A stretch of 64,000 nucleotides of DNA from Prototheca cutis (GCA_002897115.2 BCIH01000003.1:558246-622245), one strand, 5' to 3'; numbered from the stretch's first letter, positions 23,043-33,606 are shown. Program-made: numbers and translations. Notes: a model not told the origin generated them from the letters alone.

Positions 23043-24072
23043 AGGACGGTGCCACCCTTGAGCTGGATGCCTTCGACTGACTTGCGGCTGAGTGGGATGG
23101 GCTTGCAGTGGCGGTCCAGGAAGCCCCGAAGGCCGTATCGGACGCCAAAGATTTGGTCCTCGGGTACGCCATAGTCAGCGAGCGTGCACACGATGTTTTG
23201 CACGACATCGTTCAGACCGGGGCACAGTCCGCCGCATGTGCAAATCGCCGCAGTGACGGCTTTGGGGTCGTGGTAGATGGTGCTGCGAGGGCCAGAGCGA
23301 ATGGCGAACGAGGGCAACTCCACAAACGTATTGTCCCCGGGGTCGTACAGGCCCGAGCGCTGGGCACCCGAGGAGAAGAGCGTCTCAAACTTCATGATGC
23401 CAATCTGGACCAGGTCCTTGTCCCCAACTGCGACAATCCACGTGTGTTGGTGGGTGGAGGTGTGTATGGGTGTGCGTGTGGGTATTGTTAGCGACTCGTG
23501 CAGTAAATAAAAGGATGGGATCTGCCTGCCGTCAGTGTGTGCACACACGGACCACGTTCCCACAGGCATGGGCCCCCAGCCAAACACCGAGCGCACCAAA
23601 GCCGGCGCCGGCGTTGTCGGTGCCAGAGAATGGGGACCCAAACTCTTGCAGCTGGTTCCGAATGTCGTCGACATCCAGGTAGTCTGCGCGCAGGTAGGGG
23701 GTCCCGGTGTTTGGGCGGGGGAATGGTATTTCTAGTGCACTGCCATCTCCCCCACCCCGGCCCCAAGGGTTTGGCTGTGTCCTTGGCCGAAAGGCAAAAA
23801 CGGCAACCCTGCGTGGCCATGGGACGTTGCACATGGATCATGAAACGATGCATCGAACGTACTGCACAGACATCGGGGGGCCTACCTAGACCATCAGCCC
23901 GGGTCGCGACCGGGATGGTGGAGAGCGACTTGATTGGGGCTATGGCTCGGGGCGGGGGNGCGCTCTCCTTAACGAGCACGCTCCTCGTTGAGGCTTCGGG
24001 TTGATCATCCTTCACATCCTTTGCCTCCTTGTGGGTTTCAGGGAGTTCCTTCTTCTCGCCGGGGGGCCCCAT
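21872..24072 (-). CDS. PFK: ATP-dependent 6-phosphofructokinase (plant type)
   Basis: Five minus-strand exons: 24072-23886, 23683-23597, 23427-23042, 22898-22320, 22138-21872; phases match, about 501 residues. Family motifs are in order: RSGPRSTIYHDPKAVTAAI, TCGGLCPGLNDVVQ, LKGGTVLGTSRG (across the exon 3/4 joint), MLFVIGGNGGNA, VVGVPKSIDNDI, GFDTAVEESQRS, KLMGRSSGWISL, PEIPF, and RYIDPSYMIRS with AVHGAFAGYT near the end. It phosphorylates fructose 6-phosphate in glycolysis. The GGNGGNA and KSIDNDI versions resemble plant ATP-PFKs rather than bacterial ones. ATG 24072 is the first in frame; the acidic N-terminal 60 residues may hold targeting or regulation. The donor of intron 23041-22899 is the first unit of a GT microsatellite. 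Confidence 0.9.
22974..23041. repeat. (CG)n-(CA)n microsatellite at a splice donor
   Basis: About 15 CG units joined to about 14 CA units on the plus strand, with Ns at 23008 and 23010. On the PFK sense strand this is (TG)n running straight on from the exon 3 donor, then (CG)n. A strong Z-DNA candidate. Confidence 0.9.
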
Positions 24073-24446
24073 CGTGAGGCCACCGGGATGCCTTGCTGGG
24101 CGCACTCAGGGGCTAACACCACTTTTGCCTGTGACGAGCAAGCGCCCTCAAAACACAGGCGGGTGCAGCCAACCGTCTATCACCCTCGAAACGTGTTGGG
24201 TGATGGCAGGGATCCGGCGTATGGATGGAGATCCGTGTGTCCATGTGGGGGTCTCAGGGCTTCTCTCTGGTCCTCGGAGGCCTGCCAAATTCACGTGAGG
24301 GAAATGGTCGATAGGGAGGGAACCCCCCCTAGCAAGTGCCATCCCATGCAGCCGATCCATGGTGTTAAATCGGGGAAAGAAACGCGCATGGAAGATTGTC
24401 CTTTCATGAATCATGTCCGTTTGAAGTGGTGAGTGGAGCGGCACCA
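24073..24446. promoter_or_regulatory. Divergent PFK / RTF2 promoter region
   Basis: 374 bp separate the start codons of PFK (-) and RTF2 (+), so both promoters must lie here unless upstream non-coding exons exist. No TATA box or other motif was recognised. Confidence 0.4.
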
Positions 24447-25026
24447 ATGGGCCTGGATGGCGGAACCATCNTCACACGGAGCGACGTGCTCAGGGGCACC
24501 AGCTGGGCTCTGTCCCAGCAGGACGGCACCCGCAGCAGCCGTGGCGGGGCCGTGGGCACGTCCAAAGTCTACAAGAAGCAACAACTTGACAAAATATCAG
24601 AAAGGTAACGCCGTTTGGGAGACATGGAGTTGTGAGAGCTCCATGGGAGGCATGTGCTGGTGCCACAGGGTCCAGCAGGTGCAGTCCCAACTGGCATTGC
24701 CGATCTGTGGATCCCTTTCACACACAGTACGGCAATTTGGGTTGAACCGTCCATGCAGCGTATTTCTCGCGTCTCTTGCCGTACCCTAAACCCCAGGCGT
24801 CTGAAGTGGACCACGTGCGGATTAACTGGANAGCCGCTGCGGGTGCCGATCGTGGCAGACTGGCTGGGAAACCTTTATTCCAAGGAGTCGGTGCTGGCCT
24901 TTCTGCTGGCCCGGGCCGGGAGTTTTGCCGACGAGGACGCTGTGCATCTATACGCCAACCAGCTGCGCCTCGGCGCTGCCACGTTTGAGCACCTCGTCTC
25001 GCTCAGGTGTGTGCTTGAGTTGTGTG

Positions 25027-25097
<71 letters not shown>

Positions 25098-25276
25098 TTC
25101 TAATGTGAGGGCCGGGGCAGGGAGCTGGCTTGGACCTTGAAGATGCGTTTGGTACATCTGTCATGAGCTCGATGCGGGAGTTTGAGGGGTTCAGGTGCCT
25201 CCACAGTAGCGGTTCTGCTGGTGGGATTTCTGGACAATACCTGCCTATCCTCCCTTTTCCCATCAATCCCCCCCCA

Positions 25277-25332
<56 letters not shown>

Positions 25333-25699
25333 CAGAGATGTATTTGAAGTGCGGTGGGATACGCACAATGCCGAGCAGCCAAGGGCCAGCGAGGACAGCG
25401 GTGGCAGCGGCGGCGCCATCCCGGTGACCTGCCCCGTGACATCGGCATCTTGCCTGCGGCAGCCGTTTGTGGCATTGCCGCGATGCGGCCACGTGTTTGC
25501 GACCAAGGCATTAGAACACATTCAGGGCAGCTGCGCAGTGTGTGGGACGCTGTTCGAACGGGAGGAGGCCGTGGGGCTGATTGGCGATGAGGCCGAGGTC
25601 GCTCGCCTGCAGGCACTGCTGCCGGGTCGCAGGAAGAGTGTCAAGGAAAGGGGGAAGAAACGGCGAAGAGACAAAGAATCCAGCCNTGTAACGCGATGA
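24447..25699 (+). CDS. RTF2: RTF2 domain protein (replication termination factor 2 type)
   Basis: Three exons, 24447-24604, 24797-25006 and 25336-25699, with matching phase, about 243 residues. The start MGLDGGTI.TRSDVLR is the RTF2 N-terminal signature. The modified RING-like part continues with TCGLTG.PLRVPIVADWLGN, YSKESVLAFLLAR, then LPRCGHVFATKALEHI and CAVCGTLF, and the C-terminus is basic (KKRRRDKES). RTF2 proteins act at stalled replication forks; in plants RTF2 also associates with the spliceosome. The second intron (25007-25335) carries two poly-G runs near the donor and a CA repeat ending next to the acceptor. N bases at 24471, 24831 and 25686. A TGTAA polyadenylation-type signal lies at about 25836. 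Confidence 0.88.
25028..25096. repeat. Poly-G tract (about 68 G, one T)
   Basis: Near-continuous G run broken by one T, in the RTF2 intron 25007-25335, about 20 nt after the donor. Could form G-quadruplexes in the transcript. Length is likely unreliable in the assembly. Confidence 0.9.
25281..25332. repeat. (CA)n microsatellite next to a splice acceptor
   Basis: About 25 AC/CA units ending three bases before the RTF2 exon 3 acceptor CAACAG. Confidence 0.9.
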
Positions 25700-26015
25700 T
25701 GATTGCTCTTGGGGCCAGGGGCAACAACTGGCAGGGGTTCCCGCAGGGAGGTCTGGTCTACCCACAGGCCGGCGCCAGGAGCAGGACATTCCTCGCCTGG
25801 CCGCCCAGGATTCGCGCCTGGGAGCAGCGATGCGCATGTAACGAGCGATGCTGGGATCTAACAATGATATTATATTTCCAATCCCGGCATTTCAACTTCT
25901 TGTGAACCCCCGCGAGATCGTGAACCGGGAAGGACAGGGGTTACGAACCCATAATCTCACGCGACGTCCGTGCCCGGGTCTGTCCGTCATGTACCAAAAA
26001 TCGGCCGGGCTCATC
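25700..26015. other. Intergenic upstream of U1 snRNA
   Basis: 316 bp containing the RTF2 3' flank and the U1 promoter. I did not find a plant-style upstream sequence element or a TATA box at the usual distance. Confidence 0.4.
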
Positions 26016-26175
26016 ATACTTACCTGGACCGGTTGCACGGCGCTCAAGAAGACCGTGCAACATCCAGCGGCTGCAGGCCTTGCACTCTGCTTTGCGGCCC
26101 TGGGTTCATGGCTCTTCGGGGTCATGAAGGTCATAATTTTTCAAGCCCGTTGTTGGCGTTCGCGCCGCCTCGGGA
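26016..26175 (+). ncRNA. U1: U1 spliceosomal snRNA
   Basis: The 5' end ATACTTACCTGG is the invariant U1 sequence that pairs with splice donors. It is followed by a stem-loop I candidate (TTGCACGGCGCTCAAGAAGA, with CCGTGCAA closing the stem, as in plant U1 with its ATCAAGAAG loop), a TTGCACTCT loop fitting the U1A-binding stem-loop II, a stem-loop III with a TTCG loop (CATGGCTCTTCGGGGTCATG), the Sm site ATAATTTTT at 26133-26141, and a terminal hairpin CCCG...GGCGTTCGCGCC...CGGG at about 26147-26174. Order and spacing match U1 (about 160 nt). U1 defines 5' splice sites, consistent with the intron-rich genes around it. The 3' end is set by the last hairpin. Confidence 0.9.
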
Positions 26176-26660
26176 CCCCTCCCCTCCACCACCCATCTGC
26201 CGACCACATCCACCCAAACCTTGTTGCTGCTTCTGCATGCTTGGGCGGCATCATTTGCACCCTGAGAAAATAAGCATACTACACAGGACGGGAATTCCCA
26301 CAGCTGCAAATTTCAAGACACATCAGAGTGGGAATACGGTGCCTGATGATGGAAAGATCTGAACAGGCAGGGCGTGTGAGATGCTTTGAGAATCGTCACA
26401 TTGCATCCTTAGCCTATCGATGCATAGACCACCAAGGAAGTCCAAGCATTCAGCAGCTTTCCAAGGTGGCATGTCCTGTCCTGCTTGCTTCAGGAAGGTG
26501 GTTGTGGTAGCTGACCGCTCGTCCATGCAGAGTCGCCATGTGCTTGCGCCGGTGTATAAAAACATGAAGGTATGTCCCGAAAATTTTCCGACCCCACAGG
26601 AAGCGTTCCCTTGCATCACGAATGCTCGCCCCAGCCGCTGCATCGTCTTTGTGCCGACGT
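26176..26660. other. Intergenic after U1
   Basis: 485 bp between the U1 gene and the stop of the MOSC protein on the other strand; no further RNA or protein gene recognised. Confidence 0.4.
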
Positions 26661-28168
26661 TCAGTCCTCCTTTTTCTTGGACACCCAGTGTGCGATGATC
26701 ATGCGGGCAAAGAGCAGGATGAGCATGAGGCCCATCTTCTGCAGCGTGCTGAGCCGCGCCGGGTCGCGCCGCGCCTCGATCGCCTCCTGCGCCGCGCGCT
26801 GCTCGGCTGGCGGTGGCGGCGCGAAATTCGGCGGTGGCCGCGGTCGGGCCGGCTCAGAGTCGGCGGCCTTGGTTGCCCTTGGCACCGCCGGCGTGTCGCG
26901 CGTCTCCAGGACCGTCACGGGCTCGCCGACGGCCAGCGTCGGCGCGCGCTGCTCCTCCACCGCGTTCCAGCCGAAGAAAATGGCATTTTTAAACTCGGGC
27001 ACCGCGTCGGCCCAGCCGAGCACCGCGCCACTGCGCAGGCGAGTCAGCGTCGGTCGCGGCTCGTCGCCTCGCTCGCCCGTCTCCTGGTCCACAGTGGGGA
27101 CGGCACAGCGATCGCAGGGCTTTGGCAGTGCCAGCCGTGCGCCGCCGACGGCCAGCCGCATCCAGGTGTCCTCGGCCCACGCCGCGGCGCCGCGGATCAC
27201 GATGTTTGGCCGGAACCGGTTCATCTTGATGGGACCCTCGCCCGCGGGCAGCTGCGCGTTGAGATCGTCCAGCGAACTCGCATTTGCCAGGAGATATGGG
27301 AATGCGTCTGGAAAGGCCACCTCATCCGAAGCGCCCTCGGCCAGCCACTCCGTGCCCACAGGGCGCCGCGTAGGATCGGCGTCCGCCGTCGATGCCACAC
27401 TCGATGGATCACCTTTGGTATTTGGGAGTGTTTGGGGGGGGGGGGGGGGGGGGGGATGTTGGTGGTTGCATGGGATGGGTACTCTGTCAAGTGGCATGGA
27501 TGGCGTCAGGTCAGCACTGCACATCTGTAGAGCAGCCATCCCGAGACAAACAAACAAGAACATTGTCCCGAGATATCCGCCTCACCAGCGTAGCGGACGA
27601 GACGGACGTCGTTACCCATGAACTTTGACAGCCAGGCGGCAGCCTCGTCGCCTTCATCCCTGCCCTTGCCCTTCCAGGCCCAGACACTGACGTCGGTTGT
27701 GGGCGGGGAGGGGTTGGAGGGCAGCAGGGGCACGCTCAGGTCCGGCATGCCGGGGGCTGAGAGCACCAGCGCAGCATCGGGGTGCGCCCCTGGCTCCAGG
27801 TCCTCTTCCCCCAGCAGGGCACGGGGGGTGATGTCAGCATGAATGAGGGTCATGGAGGGCCACTGGCGCTGGGATTGAAAGCGGCCCTTGGAGTTGACCA
27901 CCACCCAGTTGCGATCGAAGCGGAATCCTGCGGGGCAGGGATGTGGTTGGGCGGCGGAGCTGACCCCGCGTCCCCCGTCCTGCTGCACCCACACCGCCCC
28001 CGGCGAGCTTATCAATTCCGACATCCGTTTTCTCAGTTGACCATGTCATCGCCATGAACGACGCCCGGCCCGGCACGCACCGGTGGGCGTCATGATGGCC
28101 TGCTCCACCGAAACCCCACCGCACGACTTGACGGGATACACCCACAGTTCCGACACTGTGAGGCTCAT
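26661..28168 (-). CDS. MOSC-domain molybdoprotein (mARC-like), tail-anchored
   Basis: Three minus-strand exons: 28168-28081, 27927-27586, 27412-26661; phases match, about 393 residues. The N-terminus MSLTVSELWVYPVKSCGGVS and GFRFDRNWVVVNSKGRFQSQ are the MOSC beta-barrel signature; later blocks are MNRFRPNIVI, AEDTW, and KPCDRCAVPTVDQETGE, which holds the Cys expected to bind the molybdenum cofactor. The C-terminal about 30 residues form a membrane helix (MGLMLILLFARMIIAHWV) with a basic KKKED end. mARC enzymes reduce N-hydroxylated compounds with cytochrome b5 partners on outer mitochondrial or ER membranes; here the anchor is C-terminal, unlike animal mARC. The second intron carries a C-tract (sense strand) just before its acceptor. 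Confidence 0.85.
27426..27455. repeat. Poly-G tract (30 G) in MOSC intron
   Basis: On the sense strand of the MOSC gene this is poly-C ending about 13 nt before the acceptor of the second intron, where a polypyrimidine tract is expected. Confidence 0.88.
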
Positions 28169-28297
28169 CTTGTTCGGTTCACACGGAGATTTGTCAATGG
28201 ATTGTCAATCATGTGTTAAAAACGCATGTCAAATCTGCATGGCTCTGGATGGCTCATTAGCTGCCCGACCCCCTTGGAAAACTGATCGCGGATGACG

Positions 28298-28904
28298 TAC
28301 ATTTACCGGCAGAAAATGACGACACCTTTCTGAGATTCATCGACTCCCACCTGCACAGCAAGGGCATGTCTTCCAAACAAAATGCCTGTTGGACCGCATT
28401 CCGCGGCTGCATCGCTCAGAGAATGGGTTGGGCTCCTTCTTGGCAGCAGGACAGGTCGTGCAGAGAGCAGACACCCACGGTGCTGTGCCATCAGCTGGTG
28501 CTGCACCAACGAGGAGTGCCAACCCCCGAATGGCGAGCATCGTCTGTGGAACAGAGACTTGATGGCGTGTCTGAACATGAGACACATCGGGCAGTACCCC
28601 TGCGGAAGACCGGCAAGCGGCCTCAGCGCTTCCAGCGCCCAGCACCGCAGTCCTGATGAACATCCATCCATCCATCCTGGGGTGTTATAGCCTTCCTAAC
28701 TGGGGGTGGGAACCCCCGGAGCTCCTTCCCTCCCCCGGGAAGGGAAAGCAGCCCCGGAGGTGGTCCATCATTAAGATGGTCATCCACCTTCCTATTGCCA
28801 TGCAGAGTGGAAATTTGCAGCCGTCAGTGATGCCCAGCAACCCCCGGGGTGATGTAACGCGGTTGCTGGCTGAGCTGGTTGCATTATTCTTGCCCCGCAT
28901 GGTA
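28298..28904 (+). mobile_element. Fanzor/TnpB-like decayed element, copy 4
   Basis: About 607 bp. Left end TACATTTACCGGCAGAAAAT; right end GCCCCGCATGGTA. The frame reads SSKQNACWTAFRGCIAQRMG and SWQQDRSCREQTP, then shifts one base and continues CCTNEECQPPNGEH, RLWNRDLMACLNMRHI. The tail with hairpins and the CATC repeats is present. It lies between the MOSC protein start (130 bp away) and the PITHD1 stop (62 bp away). Confidence 0.8.
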
Positions 28905-28966
28905 CAAAGGAACGTATTAGATCCACAGCACTCCCGGAACCAATGCCACGACGCTGGCGCTCGTGG

Positions 28967-30015
28967 CTACCCCACGCTCCAGCTGGGGTTTTGCATGTCT
29001 GGCACTTTGTGGTCTGCCGGCATGGGCTTGGCTTCGTACGTCGCCTCCACTGCCCTACGGTCCCGGGAAGTAAACGTGCCCTTGAAACCAATGAACCTGA
29101 TCTCCGTCATGTCACTACCGCCCAGCGTCTCCGGGAAGTACAGCGTCAGGCTGTGCACCCCATTGAACTTGGAGGCCCTGTACGTGTGTTTGAAGGCAGG
29201 GGTGTCCATGATGGGGCACAGCCGCTGGTCCAGCGCAGCTGTCCTGTTGATACTCGGGCGCAGTCGTGGCAGCCACCCCGTGCATGCCAGGATTGGACGG
29301 CCAACTGACCAGCGTAACACAAATCCATGAAAATATACCCTACACTTGTGCCGCAAAACCACCGCTACGTGCTGCTTGAACTCACTGCGTTGGATACTCC
29401 ACCTGGCCCCCTTCGTTCTCCACGAGGTCCCACTCTTGGATGCCGGGCAGATCAGCCGCGGTGCTGAAGTCCACATCGTCTCTATTTGTAAACACCTGGA
29501 AGCATCGGGGATGATGAGGATGGTGGGTATAAAAGGTCACGTAAAATCACGATGCACACTTGAGAAGCGGGAGGGACGCAAACGGTCGACCCACCCGTAC
29601 CTTCATGCGGGCTGGTGCACGACCATCGGGGCCACCGATGACCGAGATGGCCTTCAAGTTGATGGCCCCATTAAATGGAACATACAAGATCAGTTCTGGG
29701 TCGTCGTCCTGGCTCTGCAGGGTGGCCCCGGTAGTCTCCTGTCTCCGTTCCCAAGGCTTGAACACGGCCCTGCAGCTGCCTTGGAACGCCTCATTCAGGC
29801 AGGTCACCTGCGATGGTTGCAGAGGCCAGTGCCGGGCGTGATTCGTCATCTCAGTACAGGAAATGGAGGTTGCAATGCATGCAAGTCAGCGAAAGAGGCA
29901 TCGACCTGCAACATACCCGGGGGACGTCAATCTGCTGATAGAGCGAGAAGGCACTTGCGCAGTCTTCCTCCGCGCAATCGTGGTCATGAGAACAGCACCC
30001 TTGAAAACGCGGCAT
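28967..30015 (-). CDS. PITHD1: PITH-domain protein (PITHD1 type)
   Basis: Four minus-strand exons: 30015-29917, 29807-29601, 29495-29386, 29177-28967; phases match, about 208 residues, the usual PITHD1 length. The N-terminus is Cys/His-rich (GCCSHDHDCAEEDCASAFSL), followed by YQQIDVPR, CLNEAFQGSCRAVFKPWERR, ELILYVPFNGAINLKAISVI, a VFTNRDDVDFSTAADLPGI block, WDLVENEGGQVEYPT, and KFNGVHSLTLYFPETLGG, IRFIGFKGTFT and PADHKVPDM. PITH domains bind the proteasome in TXNL1-type proteins; PITHD1 is proteasome-associated in animals. ATG 30015 begins directly before the Cys/His region. Confidence 0.9.
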
Positions 30016-30334
30016 TGCATGCACTGCGATGCAACACAAAGAAAACAAAATTATGCATGGCGCAGTGCCGTGCAGCCGTCGTGAATGAATGGTTTTGATG
30101 CCAGTGGGAACTGAAATCAACTCCACCGTCGGATCCCCTGCTTATCACTTTCCCGAACCATTTGCCCAATCAGATCCATACAGCCAGCCCAACGTGGCGT
30201 CAAATGCGCTGTGATTCTGGTTGATGTGTTGTTTTGCAGTCATAATGATGTTCGTCAGTCTGCGATAGGAGCAGGAAGTGCCCATCGAAGCGCAGGGCGA
30301 GTCGGCCAGTCGGGCTCAGTGGGCACACAGAGAA
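30016..30334. promoter_or_regulatory. Divergent PITHD1 / CW-protein promoter region
   Basis: About 320 bp between two diverging start codons. No motif recognised; an upstream exon of the CW gene ending near 30330 cannot be excluded because the frame stays open upstream. Confidence 0.35.
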
Positions 30335-30860
30335 ATGACGTCCTCCCTCGCCAAAGCGCTGGCCCCCGTGGCGGTGCAATGGGCGCAATGTGAGAACGCA
30401 AACTGCCAGAAGTGGCGACGGTTGCCAGCCAATGCGGTCGTCGACGAGGACGCCCCCTGGTACTGTTACATGAACCCAGACCCCCAGCACAACACCTGCA
30501 GCGCATCCGAGGCAGTACGTCCCTTGGAGTGGTGGGGTGGAATGTTGGTGTGGTAGGGCATTGGCCTGCATTGTCAGCGCACATGGGGCATGGTGTGCCT
30601 TGGGCCCCGTTCTCCCGCGGCCCACTGTCGACCCTGTCTGCCCGCTCCCAAAGGAATATGACGAGGAGGCTGAGTTCGTCATCCCCACTGACCAAGACCT
30701 GCAAGAGGCACAGGAGGCAGAGGCCGTCAAGCAGAACATTGCAAAGAGCATCCACGCCAACATCGGCAAGGGCGGCAGGCGGTGCGTGGGGTGGGTGGTG
30801 CCTGAGCTGTTGTGCGTCAGGGTCGGAGACGGCGGCAGGATGATGTCGGTAGTGTGGGCG

Positions 30861-30894
<34 letters not shown>

Positions 30895-31485
30895 CCCAGC
30901 GGTACATACAGCCGCAGAATGCACACACCCCGCAGAAAAATGGAGGGCAAATCACAGTCTGGGAGCCACAAGCAGCAGACAAGCGGCAGAACTGCTGCGA
31001 CGGAGCTTGCCCGTGCTCCCGTCCCCGGTGCGTCAGCAGCACCAGATGCGAGGGACAGCGGGGACGATGGGGAGGGGCTGCCGCCGCGGATGAACTGGCG
31101 CCAGCTCAGCAAGCACCTGGTTAGACTGCTGGATGCGGTGGGCGGTGGCGCCGAGGCACCGGGGACAAACCCGGTGCTGCCTCCCGAGCTTTGGCGCGAG
31201 CTGGGCCTACGGTGCCCCGAGGCGGCGGAGCTCGTGCGAGAGGCCGCGGACTCTGCCAGCGCCGCGCGATGCTTTGCGCCGTCGGGCCAGGTGCACGGGG
31301 AAACGACGGCGCTGACGCAGGCGGCACTGGCGCTGGCGGCAGGGCTCGTACTCGCGGGTGGGGCCGACGCCCTGCCTGATGAAGAGCGCCGGAGACTGGG
31401 GTTTGACGCGTTCAATGATGGAGCCAATGGCAGTGGATTTGATGCCGCAGCGTTGCGAGAGCGCCTGGCACGCCTGGCGGCGTGA
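30335..31485 (+). CDS. CW-type zinc-finger protein
   Basis: Three exons, 30335-30514, 30654-30781 and 30936-31485, matching phase, about 285 residues. Residues 14-60 are a complete CW domain: WAQCENANCQKWRRLP, WYCYMNPDPQHNTC, with four Cys and two Trp in the usual places. CW domains read histone H3 lysine 4 methylation, so this is probably a chromatin-linked protein. The second exon is acidic and helical (DQDLQEAQEAEAVKQNI); the third starts disordered, then has MNWRQLSKHLVRLLDAVG and an Ala/Leu-rich helical end. No catalytic domain is visible. The second intron holds a GT repeat (about 30863-30891). Confidence 0.8.
30863..30891. repeat. (GT)n microsatellite in CW-protein intron
   Basis: About 14 GT units inside intron 30782-30935. 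Confidence 0.88.
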
Positions 31486-32130
31486 GAGGTGTACTCCGCT
31501 GGGATAGGGAGCTTACCACCAGGATGCCCTGCTCAACGTGGTTTGCATGACGGCACCAGTTCCAAAGCAGAAAAGAAAATCCAAAGTTTCCAAGCAGAAA
31601 TCCTTTGAAAGAGTCATTCCACTATTTAATGGTGGCATCATGTGTGACGAGATGGCAACGGGTACAGGCAGTTTATCATCTCAAGTTGGCTGGGTTCCCA
31701 AGTCCATGCACCAACCCTAACTCTGATGCGATGGGGGGGGGGGGCAAAAAAGAACCCCCAGGGGAGATGGTTGCGGGGTGAGTTCGCGGTGTTCGCATGC
31801 TCCCACGGGATTCGCTGCCCCAAACAGTAAACAAAATTGATTGATCGAAAGTCGTGAAAGGTATTCGTTATCACCTTGAGTGATTCTGTTCTCCGGAGGA
31901 GAGGATTCCCTCGTTGGGTTTGCAAGCCCTTGCGAGCAGGGACCGCCCGGGGTTTGGGCTTGCGCTGGTGGGACCGGGGGTCCTAGCTCGACTTCCTGTT
32001 GCCACACAACGTTGGTGCTGACACAGCACGGATCCAACAGGCGGATTACGGCTGCAGTTGAGGGCGTGTTTGCATCCCGGGCGAGCACCGGTCCCGTACA
32101 ACCCGAGCTACCACCCGGAGACCCAGCGCC
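31486..32130. other. Intergenic, tandem genes
   Basis: 645 bp between the CW-protein stop and the V-ATPase start on the same strand. A 12-G run lies at about 31733. No gene recognised. Confidence 0.4.
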
Positions 32131-33606
32131 ATGGTGTACTGGCTGGTGGCCCTTCCCTCGGACAGTTCCGGCACGGAGGGCACCTGGGCCTCGCTGCAGG
32201 AGGACACTACTTACGGCTCCGACCTGAGCGTGAATTTCAAGTTTGCGGTGCCTGATTTCCGTGTGGGGACGCTGGATACCCTGCTGGGCCTGAGCGACGA
32301 CCTGGTCAAGGTCAACGGCGCGGTGGAGGGCACGGTGAACAAGATCCGGCGCCAGCTGTTTGAGCTGCAGCGTGTCGCACCAGGGGCTAGTGCAGAGGAC
32401 AACGAGGATGAGCCCGCCTCGGCCGCCGATGATGCCGGCGCCAGCACTGACGTCGCCGTGGAAGGGGCGTCGCCGCAGGACTACCTCCAGCACTTTGCCT
32501 GGCAGGAGGCCAAGTTCCCCGTCAAGCGCGCGCTTAAGGACACCGTGGCCGCCATCGCGGAGGTCGTGCAGAAGCTGGACGATGACCTCAAGGTCTGTTG
32601 GCTATTGGATGATTCATGGGTGACTGACGGGTGATTCACGGGCGACACTGATGGCCGATTGACGAGCGATTGATGGGAGGCTTGTGGACGGCGATGGTCA
32701 GGAAAGAATCTGCCGTCGGGCTACCCAGCAGAACAAGACAATTTGTGTTACGGAGCTCCCCAAACCCCTCTTCTTCTCATCCCTTTGATGCTGGTGCAGT
32801 TGCGGACGACAGAGTACAGCCAGCTGCGGACGCAGCTTCAGGCCTCGCTGCGCCGGCAGACGGGTTCGCTGGCGGTGCGGGACTTGTCTGACCTGGTTCC
32901 TCGTCAGCAGGTGGTGGACACCGAAAACCTGCAGACCCTGCTGGCCGTCGTCAACCGCAGCGCAGCGCCAGAGTTTTTGAAGGCTTACGAGACGCTGTGC
33001 GACTATGTTGTCCCACGCTCGGCTGGGCCGGTGATCGAGGACGCCGAGTACGCTGTCTACAGTGTCGTGGTCTTCCGCCGCGTGGCAGATGACTTCCGGG
33101 CAGCTGCACGCAGCCGGGGGTACCAGGTTAAGGAGGTCAAGGCCGACCCTGAAGCCATCCAGGCCTCCAAGGAAGCCCTGGAGGGCCTGCGACGTGCCGT
33201 GGAGCGGCGACGTTCGGAATTTGAGGCCTGGTGCTCGGCGTCATACTCTGAGGCATTCAGCGCCTGGATCCACGTGCTCGCCGTACGTCTGTTTGTCGAG
33301 GCCATCCTGCGGTACGGCCTGCCCCCGCAGTACCTCCCGGTCCTCATGCGTCCAAATCCAAAGGCCACAGCCAAGCTGCGCAAGGTGCGGTGTGGGGGTT
33401 TGGCAGGGTAGGATCGGTTGGAAGGCGGGGAAGGCCGCTCCGGTCCATGTTCACGCCGTCCTTCAACCCCACCCCATATCACTCCACAGCTGCTGGCAAG
33501 CCGGTATGCGGGCGTTGGCAAGATGCACTTCAACACCGAGGGCGGCGGCGAGGGTGGGGACCTGTTCCCCTACGTCTCCTTTACCTTGAACATCGAGGAG
33601 CACTAG
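32131..33606 (+). CDS. VHA-C: V-type H+-ATPase subunit C
   Basis: Three exons, 32131-32592, 32800-33384 and 33490-33606, phase 0 joints, about 387 residues, typical for subunit C. It begins MVYWLVALPSD; family blocks are FAVPDFRVGTLDTLLGLSDD, YLQHFAWQEAKFPVKRAL, EYSQLRTQLQASLRRQTGSL, AVRDLSDLV, SVVVFRRVADDF, WCSASYSEAFSAWIHVLAVR, FVEAILRYGLPPQYLPVL and a C-terminal YVSFTLNIEEH. Subunit C joins the V1 head to the peripheral stalks and controls V1-Vo assembly. An acidic insertion of about 25 residues (EDNEDEPASAADDAG) is present near residue 90. Start ATG 32131 is directly supported by the conserved first residues. Confidence 0.93.

Noticed and set aside
25905..25985. GGGGTTACGAACCC hairpin upstream of U1, possible tRNA arm
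   Set aside because: No acceptor or anticodon arms around it on either strand.
26340..26370. TGATGA ... CTGA with a short closing stem, like a C/D snoRNA
   Set aside because: Only about 30 nt between the stem arms and no C'/D' boxes; too short for a snoRNA.
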